Source: a virus
IMG/VR virus record: IMGVR_UViG_3300028045_000018
Coordinates: 1 to 55,616 of that record
Length of the DNA stretch: 55,616 nucleotides
Reading direction: 5' to 3' (one strand)
In this document: piece by piece, positions 30,932 through 40,371 of the stretch
How positions within the stretch are numbered: the first letter of the stretch is position 1
Layout: every line of letters begins with the position of its first letter
The notes under the pieces: generated by a model
What the model was told of the DNA's origin: nothing
Database searches by the model: none
Seen by the model: the letters and a program-made list of their open reading frames with translations, nothing else
Translations under genes and position numbers: made by a program

Positions 30932-31591
30932 ATGAAACCATCAAAAGATTTTAATAATATCTTTAAAGAAGTAGTAAATAAAGACACTTATATGATAAGA
31001 GATATTAAGAGAGATATAGATTTTGTAATCGACATAGGAGCTAATATAGGTGTATTTTCGTTATATTCTAGAATTATGTTTCCAGATGCACGCATAATAG
31101 CTATAGAACCAGAAAAAACCAACTTTGTACATTTGACAGAAAATCTTAAAGGATTATATGTCGATTGCGAGAATGCAGCTTGTGGTGACGGGCGAGAATT
31201 GTATTTCAGAAATAATGGTAGCAATTGTGGACAGTATACCTTCGAAGATAAGCCAATAGATGAAAAATCACTAATGGTAAGAAGTATTTCTCTAAAAGAT
31301 ATATTTAAAAAATATAATTTTAAAACAGATAAAAATTATATTATTAAATCCGATTGTGAAGGTGGAGAGAGATTTTTGTTAAATGATTATAAAGATATTA
31401 TAGGAAAATGTAAACATTTTTGCATGGAAATTCACTTTCCCAATCCTAGGCATAAACAGTTTGATAAGTTTCCTTCTTATATGGAATATTATAATTGGGT
31501 TCAAACCTTTTCACATACGCATAAAATAACATATCATCACTCTAGGAAAAAAAGTGGTATAGGGGTTTATGTTTTATCGAGATATATATAG
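30932..31591 (+). CDS. FkbM-family methyltransferase, 219 aa
   Basis: FVIDIGANIGVFSLYSRIMF is the SAM-binding motif I of FkbM enzymes, IIAIEPEKTNFVHL motif II, and YIIKSDCEGGERFLL the conserved DxEGxE segment. FkbM proteins O-methylate sugars or carboxylates. It ends in a variant (YHHSRKKSGIGVYVL) of the YYKSRKxxGYGHY tail shared by the other copies. Likely a cap on a phage glycan. Stop TAG, with TAA ten codons on. Confidence 0.88.
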   Translation: MKPSKDFNNIFKEVVNKDTYMIRDIKRDIDFVIDIGANIGVFSLYSRIMFPDARIIAIEPEKTNFVHLTENLKGLYVDCENAACGDGRELYFRNNGSNCGQYTFEDKPIDEKSLMVRSISLKDIFKKYNFKTDKNYIIKSDCEGGERFLLNDYKDIIGKCKHFCMEIHFPNPRHKQFDKFPSYMEYYNWVQTFSHTHKITYHHSRKKSGIGVYVLSRYI

Positions 31592-31601
31592 AAAGATATA
31601 A

Positions 31602-32417
31602 ATGGCAGTTTGGAACGATTATAATTGGAGTTTTTGGGATTCAAATAAAAACCCATTACCTGAAAAATCTTCTAGATATAGGAAAATATCTATTTGTACT
31701 ACATGCATGAATAGATTAGGCAATCTTAAAGAAACATTACCCAAAAACATAGAAGACAACAAAGACTATCCAAATGTAGAATTTGTGCTGTTAGATTATA
31801 ATAGTGCAGATGGACTAGAAGATTGGGTAAAACAAAATATGATGGATCACATTAATTCTGGAAGATTAGTTTATTATAAAACATCTGAACCAGAACACTT
31901 TAGAATGGGACATTCTAGAAACGTTGCGTTTAAATTGTCAACAGGGGATATAGTTAACAATGTAGATGCCGATAATTTTATAGGGAAGGGGTTTATTGAC
32001 GTTATAAATAAATTAGCTGAACTTTGTCCGGAAAGAGCTATTTTCGCAAAAGGTAAACGAATGATGCATGGAAGAATAGGTCTTTATAAAAATGAGTTTT
32101 TGACTTTGGGCGGTTATGATGAAGATTTATTAGGATATGGATTTGATGATCATAGCGTGGTTTATAGAGCGATGGCTTTAGGACATAAATTCATGTGGTG
32201 GAATAATTCTGGTGATTTTATGAATAGAATAAAAACGTCCAGTAGAGATAAAACAAGACATATGTCAAAAACGAATAAAAACTGGAAAGAGACAGAAGTT
32301 ATCAATAAAGAAATAACGATGAAAAAAATAAAAGCTGGTGAATTTATAGTTAATCAAAACAGTCATTGGGGAAAAGCCGTTGTAACCAAAAATTTTGTAG
32401 AAACAACTAGTATATAA
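31602..32417 (+). CDS. GT2-family glycosyltransferase (beta-4-GalT-like), 271 aa
   Basis: ISICTTCMNRLGNLKETLP begins a GT-A domain. VNNVDADNFIG holds the DxD, and GGYDEDLLGYGFDDHS is the WGGEDDD-like acceptor motif of the galactosyltransferase-like branch. Inverting transfer of hexose or HexNAc is expected. It lies between two FkbM genes. Confidence 0.85.
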   Translation: MAVWNDYNWSFWDSNKNPLPEKSSRYRKISICTTCMNRLGNLKETLPKNIEDNKDYPNVEFVLLDYNSADGLEDWVKQNMMDHINSGRLVYYKTSEPEHFRMGHSRNVAFKLSTGDIVNNVDADNFIGKGFIDVINKLAELCPERAIFAKGKRMMHGRIGLYKNEFLTLGGYDEDLLGYGFDDHSVVYRAMALGHKFMWWNNSGDFMNRIKTSSRDKTRHMSKTNKNWKETEVINKEITMKKIKAGEFIVNQNSHWGKAVVTKNFVETTSI

Positions 32418-32444
32418 AACGATTCGTCTAAAAGGTAAAAACAA

Positions 32445-33116
32445 ATGATTAGTAACGGCAATAATGACGGTGTTTCTGAGATTAAAACGATTGTCACAAA
32501 CGACATATATAAAGTGTCATCTTTTTTAAGTGGCGATTTAGACTTTATAGTAGATATAGGAGCGAATATAGGTGTTTTCTCTGTAATGATGCGAATGAAA
32601 CATCCTAAATCTAAAATAGTTGCTGTAGAGCCATGTTTAGAAACTGCATATTTTTTAGAGAAAAATACGAACATGCTTGATATAGATGTGCTTCCACATG
32701 CTTTTGGCAACGGTTCTGAAGTTTCTTTTTTTAGTGTAGATGACAATTTATTACGTAACGTTTTTATATCTGACGAAGAAGAGACATATCGGGTTAAAAG
32801 CTTAACGCTGGGAGATATATTCGACAAACAAAAATTAGACATATCACAAAATTACTTGTTAAAATTTGATTGTGAAGGTGCTGAACAGTTTTTGATAGGA
32901 GATCCTATCGCAGAAAATATCATTAAAAACTCGCTCCAAACAAGTTTAGAAATACATTTTAAATCTAAGAAAACTCCATATGACTTTTGGATCGATTTCA
33001 CTTCATACAATGATTGGGTCTACGAAAAGTTTTCAGATTCTCATTCAATAGATTATTATAAATCACGTAAAAACAATGGTTATGGTCATTACTGCATCAA
33101 AAGGAAAAATGGTTGA
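32445..33116 (+). CDS. FkbM-family methyltransferase, 223 aa
   Basis: FIVDIGANIGVFSVMMRMKH (motif I), IVAVEPCLETAYFL, YLLKFDCEGAEQFLI, and the tail DYYKSRKNNGYGHYC. It is close in sequence to the FkbM domain inside the next protein and to the gene at 36345, so tandem duplication is evident. It overlaps the next gene by 8 nt. Confidence 0.88.
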   Translation: MISNGNNDGVSEIKTIVTNDIYKVSSFLSGDLDFIVDIGANIGVFSVMMRMKHPKSKIVAVEPCLETAYFLEKNTNMLDIDVLPHAFGNGSEVSFFSVDDNLLRNVFISDEEETYRVKSLTLGDIFDKQKLDISQNYLLKFDCEGAEQFLIGDPIAENIIKNSLQTSLEIHFKSKKTPYDFWIDFTSYNDWVYEKFSDSHSIDYYKSRKNNGYGHYCIKRKNG

Positions 33117-36100
33117 AAATAATCAAACAATTAATTTTTTACACAATGGTGCTCAGGGAGATATAATCTATTCTCTTCCAACGGTTATCGCTTTTGGAGG
33201 AGGCGATTTTTATTTTGAAAAACACAACCAATTTAAAAACTTATTATCTCTTTTAGAGTTGCAACCATATCTTAATTCAGTTGCTTTGTATGATAAAACT
33301 GCTAAAATTGATGTAAATCTTAGTGTTTATAGAAAAGAGGATTTAGTAAATAAGCACTTATGCAGATGTCATTTAGATCCATTTCAAAAAGAATACGATT
33401 TATCGAAGTCATGGATTACGAACATAGAACCAAAACATATGGCCGATATAATAATATGTAGGACTAGAAGATATCATGATAAGAAAGAGATTGATTGGTC
33501 TATATTAAAAAAATATGAAGATAAATTACTTTTCATTGGAGATGAAAAAGATCGTAAACTTCTTCATCAAGAATATGGAGTAAACGCAAAAGGATATTGG
33601 TGTAAAGACGGTTTAGAATTCGCACAGATTATAAAAGGTAGTAAGATATATATCGGGAATCAATCTTTGGGTTTCGCTTTAGCCGAAGCAATGAAACATC
33701 CTAGAATATTAGAAGTATATTATGGGAAAAATAATTGTCAACCAAATAGCGATAATGGATATACTTATCTTAATGAAGATTTAATTGATTCCCATTTAAA
33801 GGATAAAAAAATGATTAGTAAAAAAACTAAACATAGTGGACTTTCAGAAATTAAAACGATAATAAAACAAGACATATATAATGTCAACTCATATCGAGAT
33901 GGTGATATAGATTTTATAATAGATATTGGGGCAAATATAGGTGTGTTTTCTGTAATGATGAGAATGCGTCATCCAAATGCAAGAATAATTGCTATAGAAC
34001 CCAATCCAGAATCTTATGAATATTTATTATCTAATACTAATGCCCTTAATATTGAAACTGTACAAAAAGCCTTTGGAAATGGAAAAGAACTATTTTTCTT
34101 CGATAGAGACGGTACGATAATTAGCAATATTTATTTACACGATATAGAACAAAAAGATCAACGCGGTCGCATAGAAAGTTTAACATTAAAAAATATATTT
34201 GAGACATTTAACTTAGACATGTCACAAAACTATATATTAAAATTTGACTGTGAAGGAGCAGAAAAATATCTTGTTGAAGATAGCGATTCTGAAGAAATTA
34301 TTAAGAATTCTCTTCAAACTTGTTTAGAAATACATTTTAATTCTGGGTTTGCATCGTTTGATTTTTTTGAAGAATACAATACCTACAATGATTGGATTAA
34401 TAAGAAACTTTCAAATTCTCATTTTATTAGATATTACAAATCGAGAAGATCAAAAGGTTATGGTCATTATTGTTTAGTAAACAAAAATAAACTAAAACCT
34501 GAAAATAGATCTTTTTTTTCTTTTGGATATAAAGCAAAACAAGGACAAGACAAATGGATCGTAGATACTCTTGACTGGAAAACTAACGGATATTTTGTTG
34601 ATATAGGAGCATACGATGGAGTTGACGAAAGCAATAGTTATATTCTTGAAAAGGATTTTAATTGGAATGGCATATGTATAGAACCAAACATACATACTTT
34701 TTCTGAAATGAAAAAACAAAGAAAATGTATATGTGAAAATATATGTATTTCAGACGTTAATGGAACAGTAGAATTTATTGAAAGAGATAAAAAACATAAA
34801 ATGATTTCTGGGATACATGCAGAATTCTCAGATGATGCGGTTATAGATGGAATAAAAGATGGAGTTCCTGTGGTATCAAGGACATCAATGAGACTTTATG
34901 ATCTTTTGAAAAAACATAACAGTCCAAACGTCATAGATTATCTCAGCATAGATACAGAAGGATCTGAATATGAAATACTGAAAAACTTTCCTTTTGACAA
35001 ATATATATTTAAAAGAATAACAATAGAACATAATGCATGTAATGGTCAAAAAGAAGAAAAAAAGAAGAAAAAAATATTTGAGCTACTTACACAAAATGGT
35101 TATAAAAGAGTTGAAGAAATGCAATTTGAAGATTGGTACGTTTATAGCAACTCTTTAAAAGTAATTCATTTTGACGATTTACAACATATATCTAAAAAAT
35201 ATAAATCAATAAATAAAAAAATAGTTTCGACAAATGGTGTTTTTGATTTATTACATCCTGGACATTTGAGATTCCTTTCAGAGTGCAAAGAAAACGGAGA
35301 CATACTTGTTGTCGGACTCAATACGGATAGTTCTGTAAAAAGAATAAAGGGAGACAACAAACCAATATTAAACCAACAAGAACGAATTGAAATGTTGTCG
35401 CATGTTGATATTGTAGATTATATATGCTTGTTTGATGAAGAAACTCCATGCAAAATGCTTGCCGAGCTTAAGACAGATGTCCACTGTAAAGATTCAAGTT
35501 ATTCCATTGACGAAATAGTAGAAAAACCAACCGTTGAAGAAAATGGTGGAAAAATAGAACTTATAAAAAATCATTACGGATATTCGACTACCAATATTAT
35601 TAAAAGAGTAAAAAACAAATTAAAGATTGGAGTAATTATAATAGCAACAGGTCGTTATTTGGAATTAATACAAGATCCTCGTTTTGATATAATAAACTCA
35701 TTAAATAAGCACTTCTTTACTGAAGATATAGTTAATATTTATTTGTTTACTGATGGCGATCCACCAGATAATGTAAAACATATTTATCAAGAACAAATGC
35801 CGTGGCCGTATCCTACGTTATTGAGATTCCGCTCTTTTTATAATTCGAGAGATATCTATAAAGATAATGATTATATGTTCTATATAGACGCAGATTCTCG
35901 TATCGTATCTGATGTTGGGAAAGAAATTATTTCTGATTTTACAGTTGTACAACATTGGTCATTAAGAAGATACAAAAACAAAAAAAGATTTCCATTCGAA
36001 ACCAACATACAATCAACTTCAGCAATAACAGATCCAAATTATTCAGAATATTATTCTGGAGCTTTCTTTGGAGCAAAAACAGATAAGTTTATATCAATGT

Positions 36101-36348
36101 CCAAAAACCTGTCTGATAATGTAGATAAAGATCTGGAAAATAACATTATTGCGGTATGGCACGATGAAAGTCATTTAAATAAATATTGTTATGACAATCC
36201 CCCAGAACTAGTTCTTGACAGTAGGTATCAAGCAAGGATAAACCATGTACACGAACTAGAAGACACAGATCTATTGAAACAAAGAGATTATAAAATAACT
36301 GGTTTAAATTTAGTTGATAAAAAACATTATAGGATTAAAGAAAAATGA
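33109..36348 (+). CDS. Five-domain glycan enzyme: GT9-like, two FkbM, nucleotidyltransferase, GT6
   Basis: 1079 aa. About 1-235: GT-B/GT9-like (YIGNQSLGFALAEAMKHP). About 242-460: FkbM domain (FIIDIGANIGVFSVMM; FDCEGAEKYL) with the YYKSRRSKGYGHY tail. About 470-690: a second, different FkbM type (YFVDIGAYDGVDESNS; LSIDTEGSEYEIL). About 704-835: HldE/RfaE2-like adenylyl/cytidylyltransferase (STNGVFDLLHPGHLRFL, VGLNTDSSVKRIKG). About 837-1079: GT6 (VIIIATGRYLEL, YIDADSR, SEYYSGAFFG, WHDESHLNKY). One polypeptide thus combines sugar activation, transfer and methylation. Start ATG 33109 has AAAGGAAAA upstream; the first domain may be degenerate. Confidence 0.85.
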   Translation: MVENNQTINFLHNGAQGDIIYSLPTVIAFGGGDFYFEKHNQFKNLLSLLELQPYLNSVALYDKTAKIDVNLSVYRKEDLVNKHLCRCHLDPFQKEYDLSKSWITNIEPKHMADIIICRTRRYHDKKEIDWSILKKYEDKLLFIGDEKDRKLLHQEYGVNAKGYWCKDGLEFAQIIKGSKIYIGNQSLGFALAEAMKHPRILEVYYGKNNCQPNSDNGYTYLNEDLIDSHLKDKKMISKKTKHSGLSEIKTIIKQDIYNVNSYRDGDIDFIIDIGANIGVFSVMMRMRHPNARIIAIEPNPESYEYLLSNTNALNIETVQKAFGNGKELFFFDRDGTIISNIYLHDIEQKDQRGRIESLTLKNIFETFNLDMSQNYILKFDCEGAEKYLVEDSDSEEIIKNSLQTCLEIHFNSGFASFDFFEEYNTYNDWINKKLSNSHFIRYYKSRRSKGYGHYCLVNKNKLKPENRSFFSFGYKAKQGQDKWIVDTLDWKTNGYFVDIGAYDGVDESNSYILEKDFNWNGICIEPNIHTFSEMKKQRKCICENICISDVNGTVEFIERDKKHKMISGIHAEFSDDAVIDGIKDGVPVVSRTSMRLYDLLKKHNSPNVIDYLSIDTEGSEYEILKNFPFDKYIFKRITIEHNACNGQKEEKKKKKIFELLTQNGYKRVEEMQFEDWYVYSNSLKVIHFDDLQHISKKYKSINKKIVSTNGVFDLLHPGHLRFLSECKENGDILVVGLNTDSSVKRIKGDNKPILNQQERIEMLSHVDIVDYICLFDEETPCKMLAELKTDVHCKDSSYSIDEIVEKPTVEENGGKIELIKNHYGYSTTNIIKRVKNKLKIGVIIIATGRYLELIQDPRFDIINSLNKHFFTEDIVNIYLFTDGDPPDNVKHIYQEQMPWPYPTLLRFRSFYNSRDIYKDNDYMFYIDADSRIVSDVGKEIISDFTVVQHWSLRRYKNKKRFPFETNIQSTSAITDPNYSEYYSGAFFGAKTDKFISMSKNLSDNVDKDLENNIIAVWHDESHLNKYCYDNPPELVLDSRYQARINHVHELEDTDLLKQRDYKITGLNLVDKKHYRIKEK

Positions 36349-37025
36349 TTACTAATAATAAAAATCAAGGGTTCGCACCAATCAAACAAATCATAACAGA
36401 AGACCTTTTTAGAGTAAGAGGTTATCCAATTGATTCTTTTGATTATATAATTGATATAGGAGCTAATTTAGGGGTGTTTTCATTATTCACTGCCATGTTA
36501 TATCCCAAAGCTCGTATATTTGCATATGAACCATGTAAAGAAACATATAACTATTTGGTCAAAAACGTACATGGTTTTAATGTTGAATGTTTTCAACTCG
36601 CTCTAGGAGATGGCAATGATCTCTACCTGTCTGAACAAAAAGATCATACTGAAAACTTTTTTACTGAAAAGTCATTAGATGGAATTAAAACAAAAACTAA
36701 AAAACTATCAAACATGATTAAAGATATAGGAATAGATATTAACAATAGCAACTATTTGATTAAAATGAATGTAGAAGGTGGTGAGAAATTTCTACTTACA
36801 GATGATCTATCTGATATAATAAAAAATTGCAAGCATTTTTGCATGTCAATTCATTTCAGTTCGTTAAAAGGATGGGGTTCTGAAAAAAATAATCATTTAT
36901 TAACATACGATAAATATGATGAATGGACCAAACAATTCGAGTCAACGCATGACGTATTTTATTACAAATCAAGGAAATCTAAAGGCTATGGTCACTATTT
37001 GTTGAAAAAGAAAGTTGATTTATAA
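36345..37025 (+). CDS. FkbM-family methyltransferase, 226 aa
   Basis: YIIDIGANLGVFSLFTAMLY, IFAYEPCKETYNYL, YLIKMNVEGGEKFLL and the tail FYYKSRKSKGYGHYLL. The usual DxEG is here MNVEGGE, so the Asp is replaced by Asn. It is the last gene of the + strand locus, overlapping the 33109 gene by 4 nt and running 6 nt past the stop of the converging gene. Confidence 0.88.
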   Translation: MITNNKNQGFAPIKQIITEDLFRVRGYPIDSFDYIIDIGANLGVFSLFTAMLYPKARIFAYEPCKETYNYLVKNVHGFNVECFQLALGDGNDLYLSEQKDHTENFFTEKSLDGIKTKTKKLSNMIKDIGIDINNSNYLIKMNVEGGEKFLLTDDLSDIIKNCKHFCMSIHFSSLKGWGSEKNNHLLTYDKYDEWTKQFESTHDVFYYKSRKSKGYGHYLLKKKVDL

Positions 37026-38090
37026 TATTTTATGCTTATTGATTTTTATTAAAGGATTTTTATCTGTCGGTTTCCATGAAGTTAATATTGTTTTTAAAGA
37101 TTCCCACATCCAAAAACTGTCCAACCTATAAAATTCCAGAATCTTTCTAGCATGAAAGAAACCAATGGTTTCTTTCCCGAATATGGATTTATTTAACAGT
37201 GTTTTAAAATATATACTATTAATGTCTACATTGTCATCGTATATATTATCTGATATAAACATTGTATTCATAGCTGGGACAGAAGAAAACAGTGAAGCCG
37301 CTCCAGCTACGCCCAGGTACTCTACTTGATTGAAAATACTCATCAATATTTGATAGGTAAGCAAATAATCACTGCCATTGAAATTTTTAATAATTTGTTT
37401 TTGTATTCGCCTATCTGTCCCTAAAATATAATCCAAGTTTAGATCATCTATTTTAGAAACTAAATCCGTATAATATCTAGGCTTGATCTCAGCAATAATA
37501 CATTTTTTAGGGAATTCATTCTCTAAAAAAAACTTGTAAGCTTTACTGTCTATGTACATCGGACGTTTATAAACCTCTGTTGTTAACGCTGAAGTCTCCC
37601 AAGAATATAAGTATCTTAGACCGCTTTTATTTACTTGTCCAATATCCCAGTTCCTATTTTTGCTATTAGGTATGTCATACACAATCCATGCTTTATTACG
37701 ATTAAACCCATATGTAGTCATACCTCTAAACCAGGTATCACCATCTACTTTATGCATCCGTATTTCATGACCAACAATTGAAGCTAAAGGAAATAGTGTA
37801 AATATACAATAAATAATAACTTTAATATTTCGTTTGTCCATCATTTTAAAGTATTGAAAATATTGATAATTGCCCCATGATTCCTTGCAATATAGCAGAA
37901 CATGAACTTCTGAATCAAATTCTCTATCCGGATAAAGATTTACTTCATAGAAACCATTGTCCTTTTTGTAACGTTCAAGATCGATAAGCTTTATAACATA
38001 GTTGTCAGATTTGTTTTCATTTTGTGTTATTAAAGGGGGTTTATGTGTTTTTTTTTTATGCGATTTTTTAGGTTTACGTATTATCCTCAT
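37020..38090 (-). CDS. Putative glycan-related protein, 356 aa
   Basis: A basic N-terminus (RKPKKSHKKKTHK), a middle with HVLLYCKESWGNYQYFQYF and a C-terminal segment EYLGVAGAASLFSSVPAMNT that resembles the donor-side helix of GT-B enzymes. No complete motif set is seen. It converges with the FkbM gene and is transcribed from the same divergent gap as the radical SAM gene. A role in the glycosylation locus is inferred from position. Confidence 0.5.
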   Translation of the reverse strand: MRIIRKPKKSHKKKTHKPPLITQNENKSDNYVIKLIDLERYKKDNGFYEVNLYPDREFDSEVHVLLYCKESWGNYQYFQYFKMMDKRNIKVIIYCIFTLFPLASIVGHEIRMHKVDGDTWFRGMTTYGFNRNKAWIVYDIPNSKNRNWDIGQVNKSGLRYLYSWETSALTTEVYKRPMYIDSKAYKFFLENEFPKKCIIAEIKPRYYTDLVSKIDDLNLDYILGTDRRIQKQIIKNFNGSDYLLTYQILMSIFNQVEYLGVAGAASLFSSVPAMNTMFISDNIYDDNVDINSIYFKTLLNKSIFGKETIGFFHARKILEFYRLDSFWMWESLKTILTSWKPTDKNPLIKINKHKIL

Positions 38091-38128
38091 ATAATATTTT
38101 TCAAAAATAAATAAGAATATCCTCTAAT

Positions 38129-38151
38129 TGTGACGCATTTTAGAGTATAAT
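38129..38151 (+). promoter_or_regulatory. Promoter, TGTG-N13-TATAAT class
   Basis: TGTG 38129-38132, 13 nt, TATAAT 38146-38151. It drives the radical SAM gene and probably the leader-gene array behind it. Confidence 0.8.
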
Positions 38152-38203
38152 TAATGAATTAATTGTAAGTCGTACTTTAGAACTACTAACTTGGAGAATG
38201 CGA

Positions 38204-39352
38204 ATGTTTAATGATGGACCAAAGATGGCAATAATTGAAAGTCCGAAAAAAAAGGCTCTCATATCTGAACATTATAATTATGTTTTTGATAAAGAGACAG
38301 GATTTTTCGCGCGTTGGGGCAAGACCAAAGAGGAAGATCCCGATTTTTCTCCTTTCGGGCCAGAGATTCTTGACCTTGAGATTGACTCTGGTGAGTGTCT
38401 CGGCAATTGCAAGTTCTGTTACAAATGCAATGGTAGCGGCGTACCAAGTAAACATATGTCTCTCGAAGACTTTAAAACTTTACTCGAAAAAATGCCTAAA
38501 ACGCTTACCCAAATAGCTCTAGGTATCACCAATATACATTCAAATCCTGATTTCTTTGACATTATGAGACACTCCAAAGAGAAAGGCGTAATTCCGAACT
38601 ATACGACTCACGGCTTAGATGTTGATGAAGAAGCTGTTAAAATTACATCAGAGCTTTGCGGTGCAGTCGCCGTAAGTATTGTTAACAAAAACAAAACTTA
38701 TGACGCTATCAAGAAATATGTTGACGCTGGCATGGATCAAGTTAACATCCATTATATGCTCAGCGAAGAGACTTATGAGAGAGCGTTTGAAATTGTTGAA
38801 GACATGAAAACCGATGAAAGGCTTGCTGGAATGAGAGCAATCGTCTTCCTTCAATATAAGCCCAAGGGAGATACTCCAGACGCTTTCCATTCGATAAGAG
38901 ACCCAGAACAATATAAAAAACTTGTCAACTTCTGTCTTGAAAAACAAGTTAATTTCGGCTTCGATTCCTGTTCTGCACCTCTCTTTTTAAAGAGCATTGA
39001 AGGATTAGAAAGAGAAGATGATTTTGTTCAATCGGCAGAGCCTTGTGAAGGCTTTGGGATGTTTAGCTCTTATATCAATTGTGATGGCGAATTTTTCCCC
39101 TGTTCTTTCTGCGAAGGAGAAAAGGGATGGGAAGAAGGTCTTGACGCTTTAAATTGCGAAAGCTTTTTGAAAGACGTTTGGCATTCAGAAAAAATTAAAA
39201 TGTGGCGTGATATTATATTACAATCATCTGAGAACTGCGATTGTAAGTTTAGCGACGGATGCAGATCATGTCCTATTTTTGATATAACCTCTTGTAAAAA
39301 TTGGGCAGATAAAGACGAAAAAGAACTTCGTTATTGGGATACTGCTGTATAG
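38204..39352 (+). CDS. Radical SAM protein with SPASM-like C-terminal cysteines, 382 aa
   Basis: CLGNCKFC (Cys65, 69, 72) is the CxxxCxxC [4Fe-4S]-SAM site. The C-terminal third has CDGEFFPCSFC, then NCDCKFSDGCRSCP and a final Cys, a pattern of auxiliary-cluster (SPASM or twitch) domains used by peptide-modifying maturases. I chose ATG 38204, 7 nt after GGAG. Nine nt after its TAG stop begins an array of eight genes sharing one N-terminal peptide, so a peptide substrate is a reasonable hypothesis. An RNA or small-molecule substrate cannot be excluded. Confidence 0.85.
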   Translation: MFNDGPKMAIIESPKKKALISEHYNYVFDKETGFFARWGKTKEEDPDFSPFGPEILDLEIDSGECLGNCKFCYKCNGSGVPSKHMSLEDFKTLLEKMPKTLTQIALGITNIHSNPDFFDIMRHSKEKGVIPNYTTHGLDVDEEAVKITSELCGAVAVSIVNKNKTYDAIKKYVDAGMDQVNIHYMLSEETYERAFEIVEDMKTDERLAGMRAIVFLQYKPKGDTPDAFHSIRDPEQYKKLVNFCLEKQVNFGFDSCSAPLFLKSIEGLEREDDFVQSAEPCEGFGMFSSYINCDGEFFPCSFCEGEKGWEEGLDALNCESFLKDVWHSEKIKMWRDIILQSSENCDCKFSDGCRSCPIFDITSCKNWADKDEKELRYWDTAV

Positions 39353-39360
39353 GAAATAAG

Positions 39361-39708
39361 ATGAAACAGAGAAACGGATTTGTTAGCAATAGTTCAAGTA
39401 CGTCATTTACGATAACAAATACATCAGATGATGATAAAACAATTGTAGATTTTATTAAAGAAAATTTACAACTTGTAGACGACTTTAACGCAATGTATGA
39501 TTGGCACAACTATTCTCACGAAGATGCAATAGAAAGTGCAAAAAACAACTATTGTGGTGATGAATATTCTTTTTCGGGGAAAGAAAAGAAAAACATCGCC
39601 TTTGGAGATGAAGAAGGAACAGTTTTAGGTAGAATCTTTGATTACATTCTTCGAGATGGTGGAACTTCTGAAAATTTCACTTGGAAGTTTGATCAATACT
39701 ATAGATAG
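39361..39708 (+). CDS. GFVSNSSSTSF-leader protein 1, 115 aa
   Basis: Starts MKQRNGFVSNSSSTSFTI; the rest is acidic and unrelated to its neighbours (DDKTIVDFIKENLQLVDDF, ...GRIFDYILRDGG). ATG 39361 was chosen for its match to the other leaders; GGAAATAAG lies 8 nt upstream. The stop is TAG and the frame then reads GAG AAT AAA ATG into the next leader gene, so amber readthrough would fuse them. Confidence 0.8.
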   Translation: MKQRNGFVSNSSSTSFTITNTSDDDKTIVDFIKENLQLVDDFNAMYDWHNYSHEDAIESAKNNYCGDEYSFSGKEKKNIAFGDEEGTVLGRIFDYILRDGGTSENFTWKFDQYYR

Positions 39709-39717
39709 GAGAATAAA

Positions 39718-39993
39718 ATGAAAATTAGAAACGGATTCGTTAGCAATAGCTCAAGTAGCTCTTTTGTAGTTAAAAAAGAAGGACTCAATGAGTTACAGAT
39801 TTATGCGATTCACAATCATATAGAAATAGTAAATAAAATGATTTTCCCTGAATGGACAGCCGAAGAGCATCCAGATGGGGCATGGAGCATAATAGAATGC
39901 GATACTGTCATTGAGCTATCTACTTCGATGGATAATTTTGATATGGAGTTTTTCCTTAATAAAATAGGTGTTCCGAAAGAAAATATATCATGA
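39718..39993 (+). CDS. GFVSNSSSSSF-leader protein 2, 91 aa
   Basis: MKIRNGFVSNSSSSSFVV, then KKEGLNELQIYAIHNHIEIV and an acidic C-terminus. It follows protein 1 by 9 nt and overlaps protein 3 by ATGA. The core has no recognisable family. Confidence 0.8.
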   Translation: MKIRNGFVSNSSSSSFVVKKEGLNELQIYAIHNHIEIVNKMIFPEWTAEEHPDGAWSIIECDTVIELSTSMDNFDMEFFLNKIGVPKENIS

Positions 39994-40370
39994 AAATAAG
40001 AAATGGATTTGTAAGTAATAGCTCAAGTAGCTCTTTCGTAGTTGCTATTAAAAAAGATGACGTATGTCCTCATTGCGGAAGAGGCGATCCCAGTATTTTA
40101 AAAGCTATTGAAGAAAAAGCTAATTATGGTGGAGAAACAGAACTTGATGGTGTAGGACTAGATGCAGTTTTAGAGTATGCTGATGAAATAAGCAGTTATG
40201 GTGACTATCACGACGATGAAGCAGACAGAATAAGAGAAAAAGCTGTAACATACGGAAACGACTGGGAATTGGCTGTTTTTTCCGTGTCTTATCACGATGA
40301 ATTCATAAATCAAATGATAGAAGAGATGAAATCAGCAGGAACAATAGAATTTTTAGATAAAGAAGGTTAA
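39990..40370 (+). CDS. GFVSNSSSSSF-leader protein 3, 126 aa
   Basis: MKIRNGFVSNSSSSSFVV, then a CPHCGRGD knuckle and an acidic helical body (DYHDDEADRIREKAV). The single CxxC could be half of a zinc site. Overlaps protein 2 by 4 nt. Confidence 0.8.
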   Translation: MKIRNGFVSNSSSSSFVVAIKKDDVCPHCGRGDPSILKAIEEKANYGGETELDGVGLDAVLEYADEISSYGDYHDDEADRIREKAVTYGNDWELAVFSVSYHDEFINQMIEEMKSAGTIEFLDKEG

Positions 40371-40371
40371 A

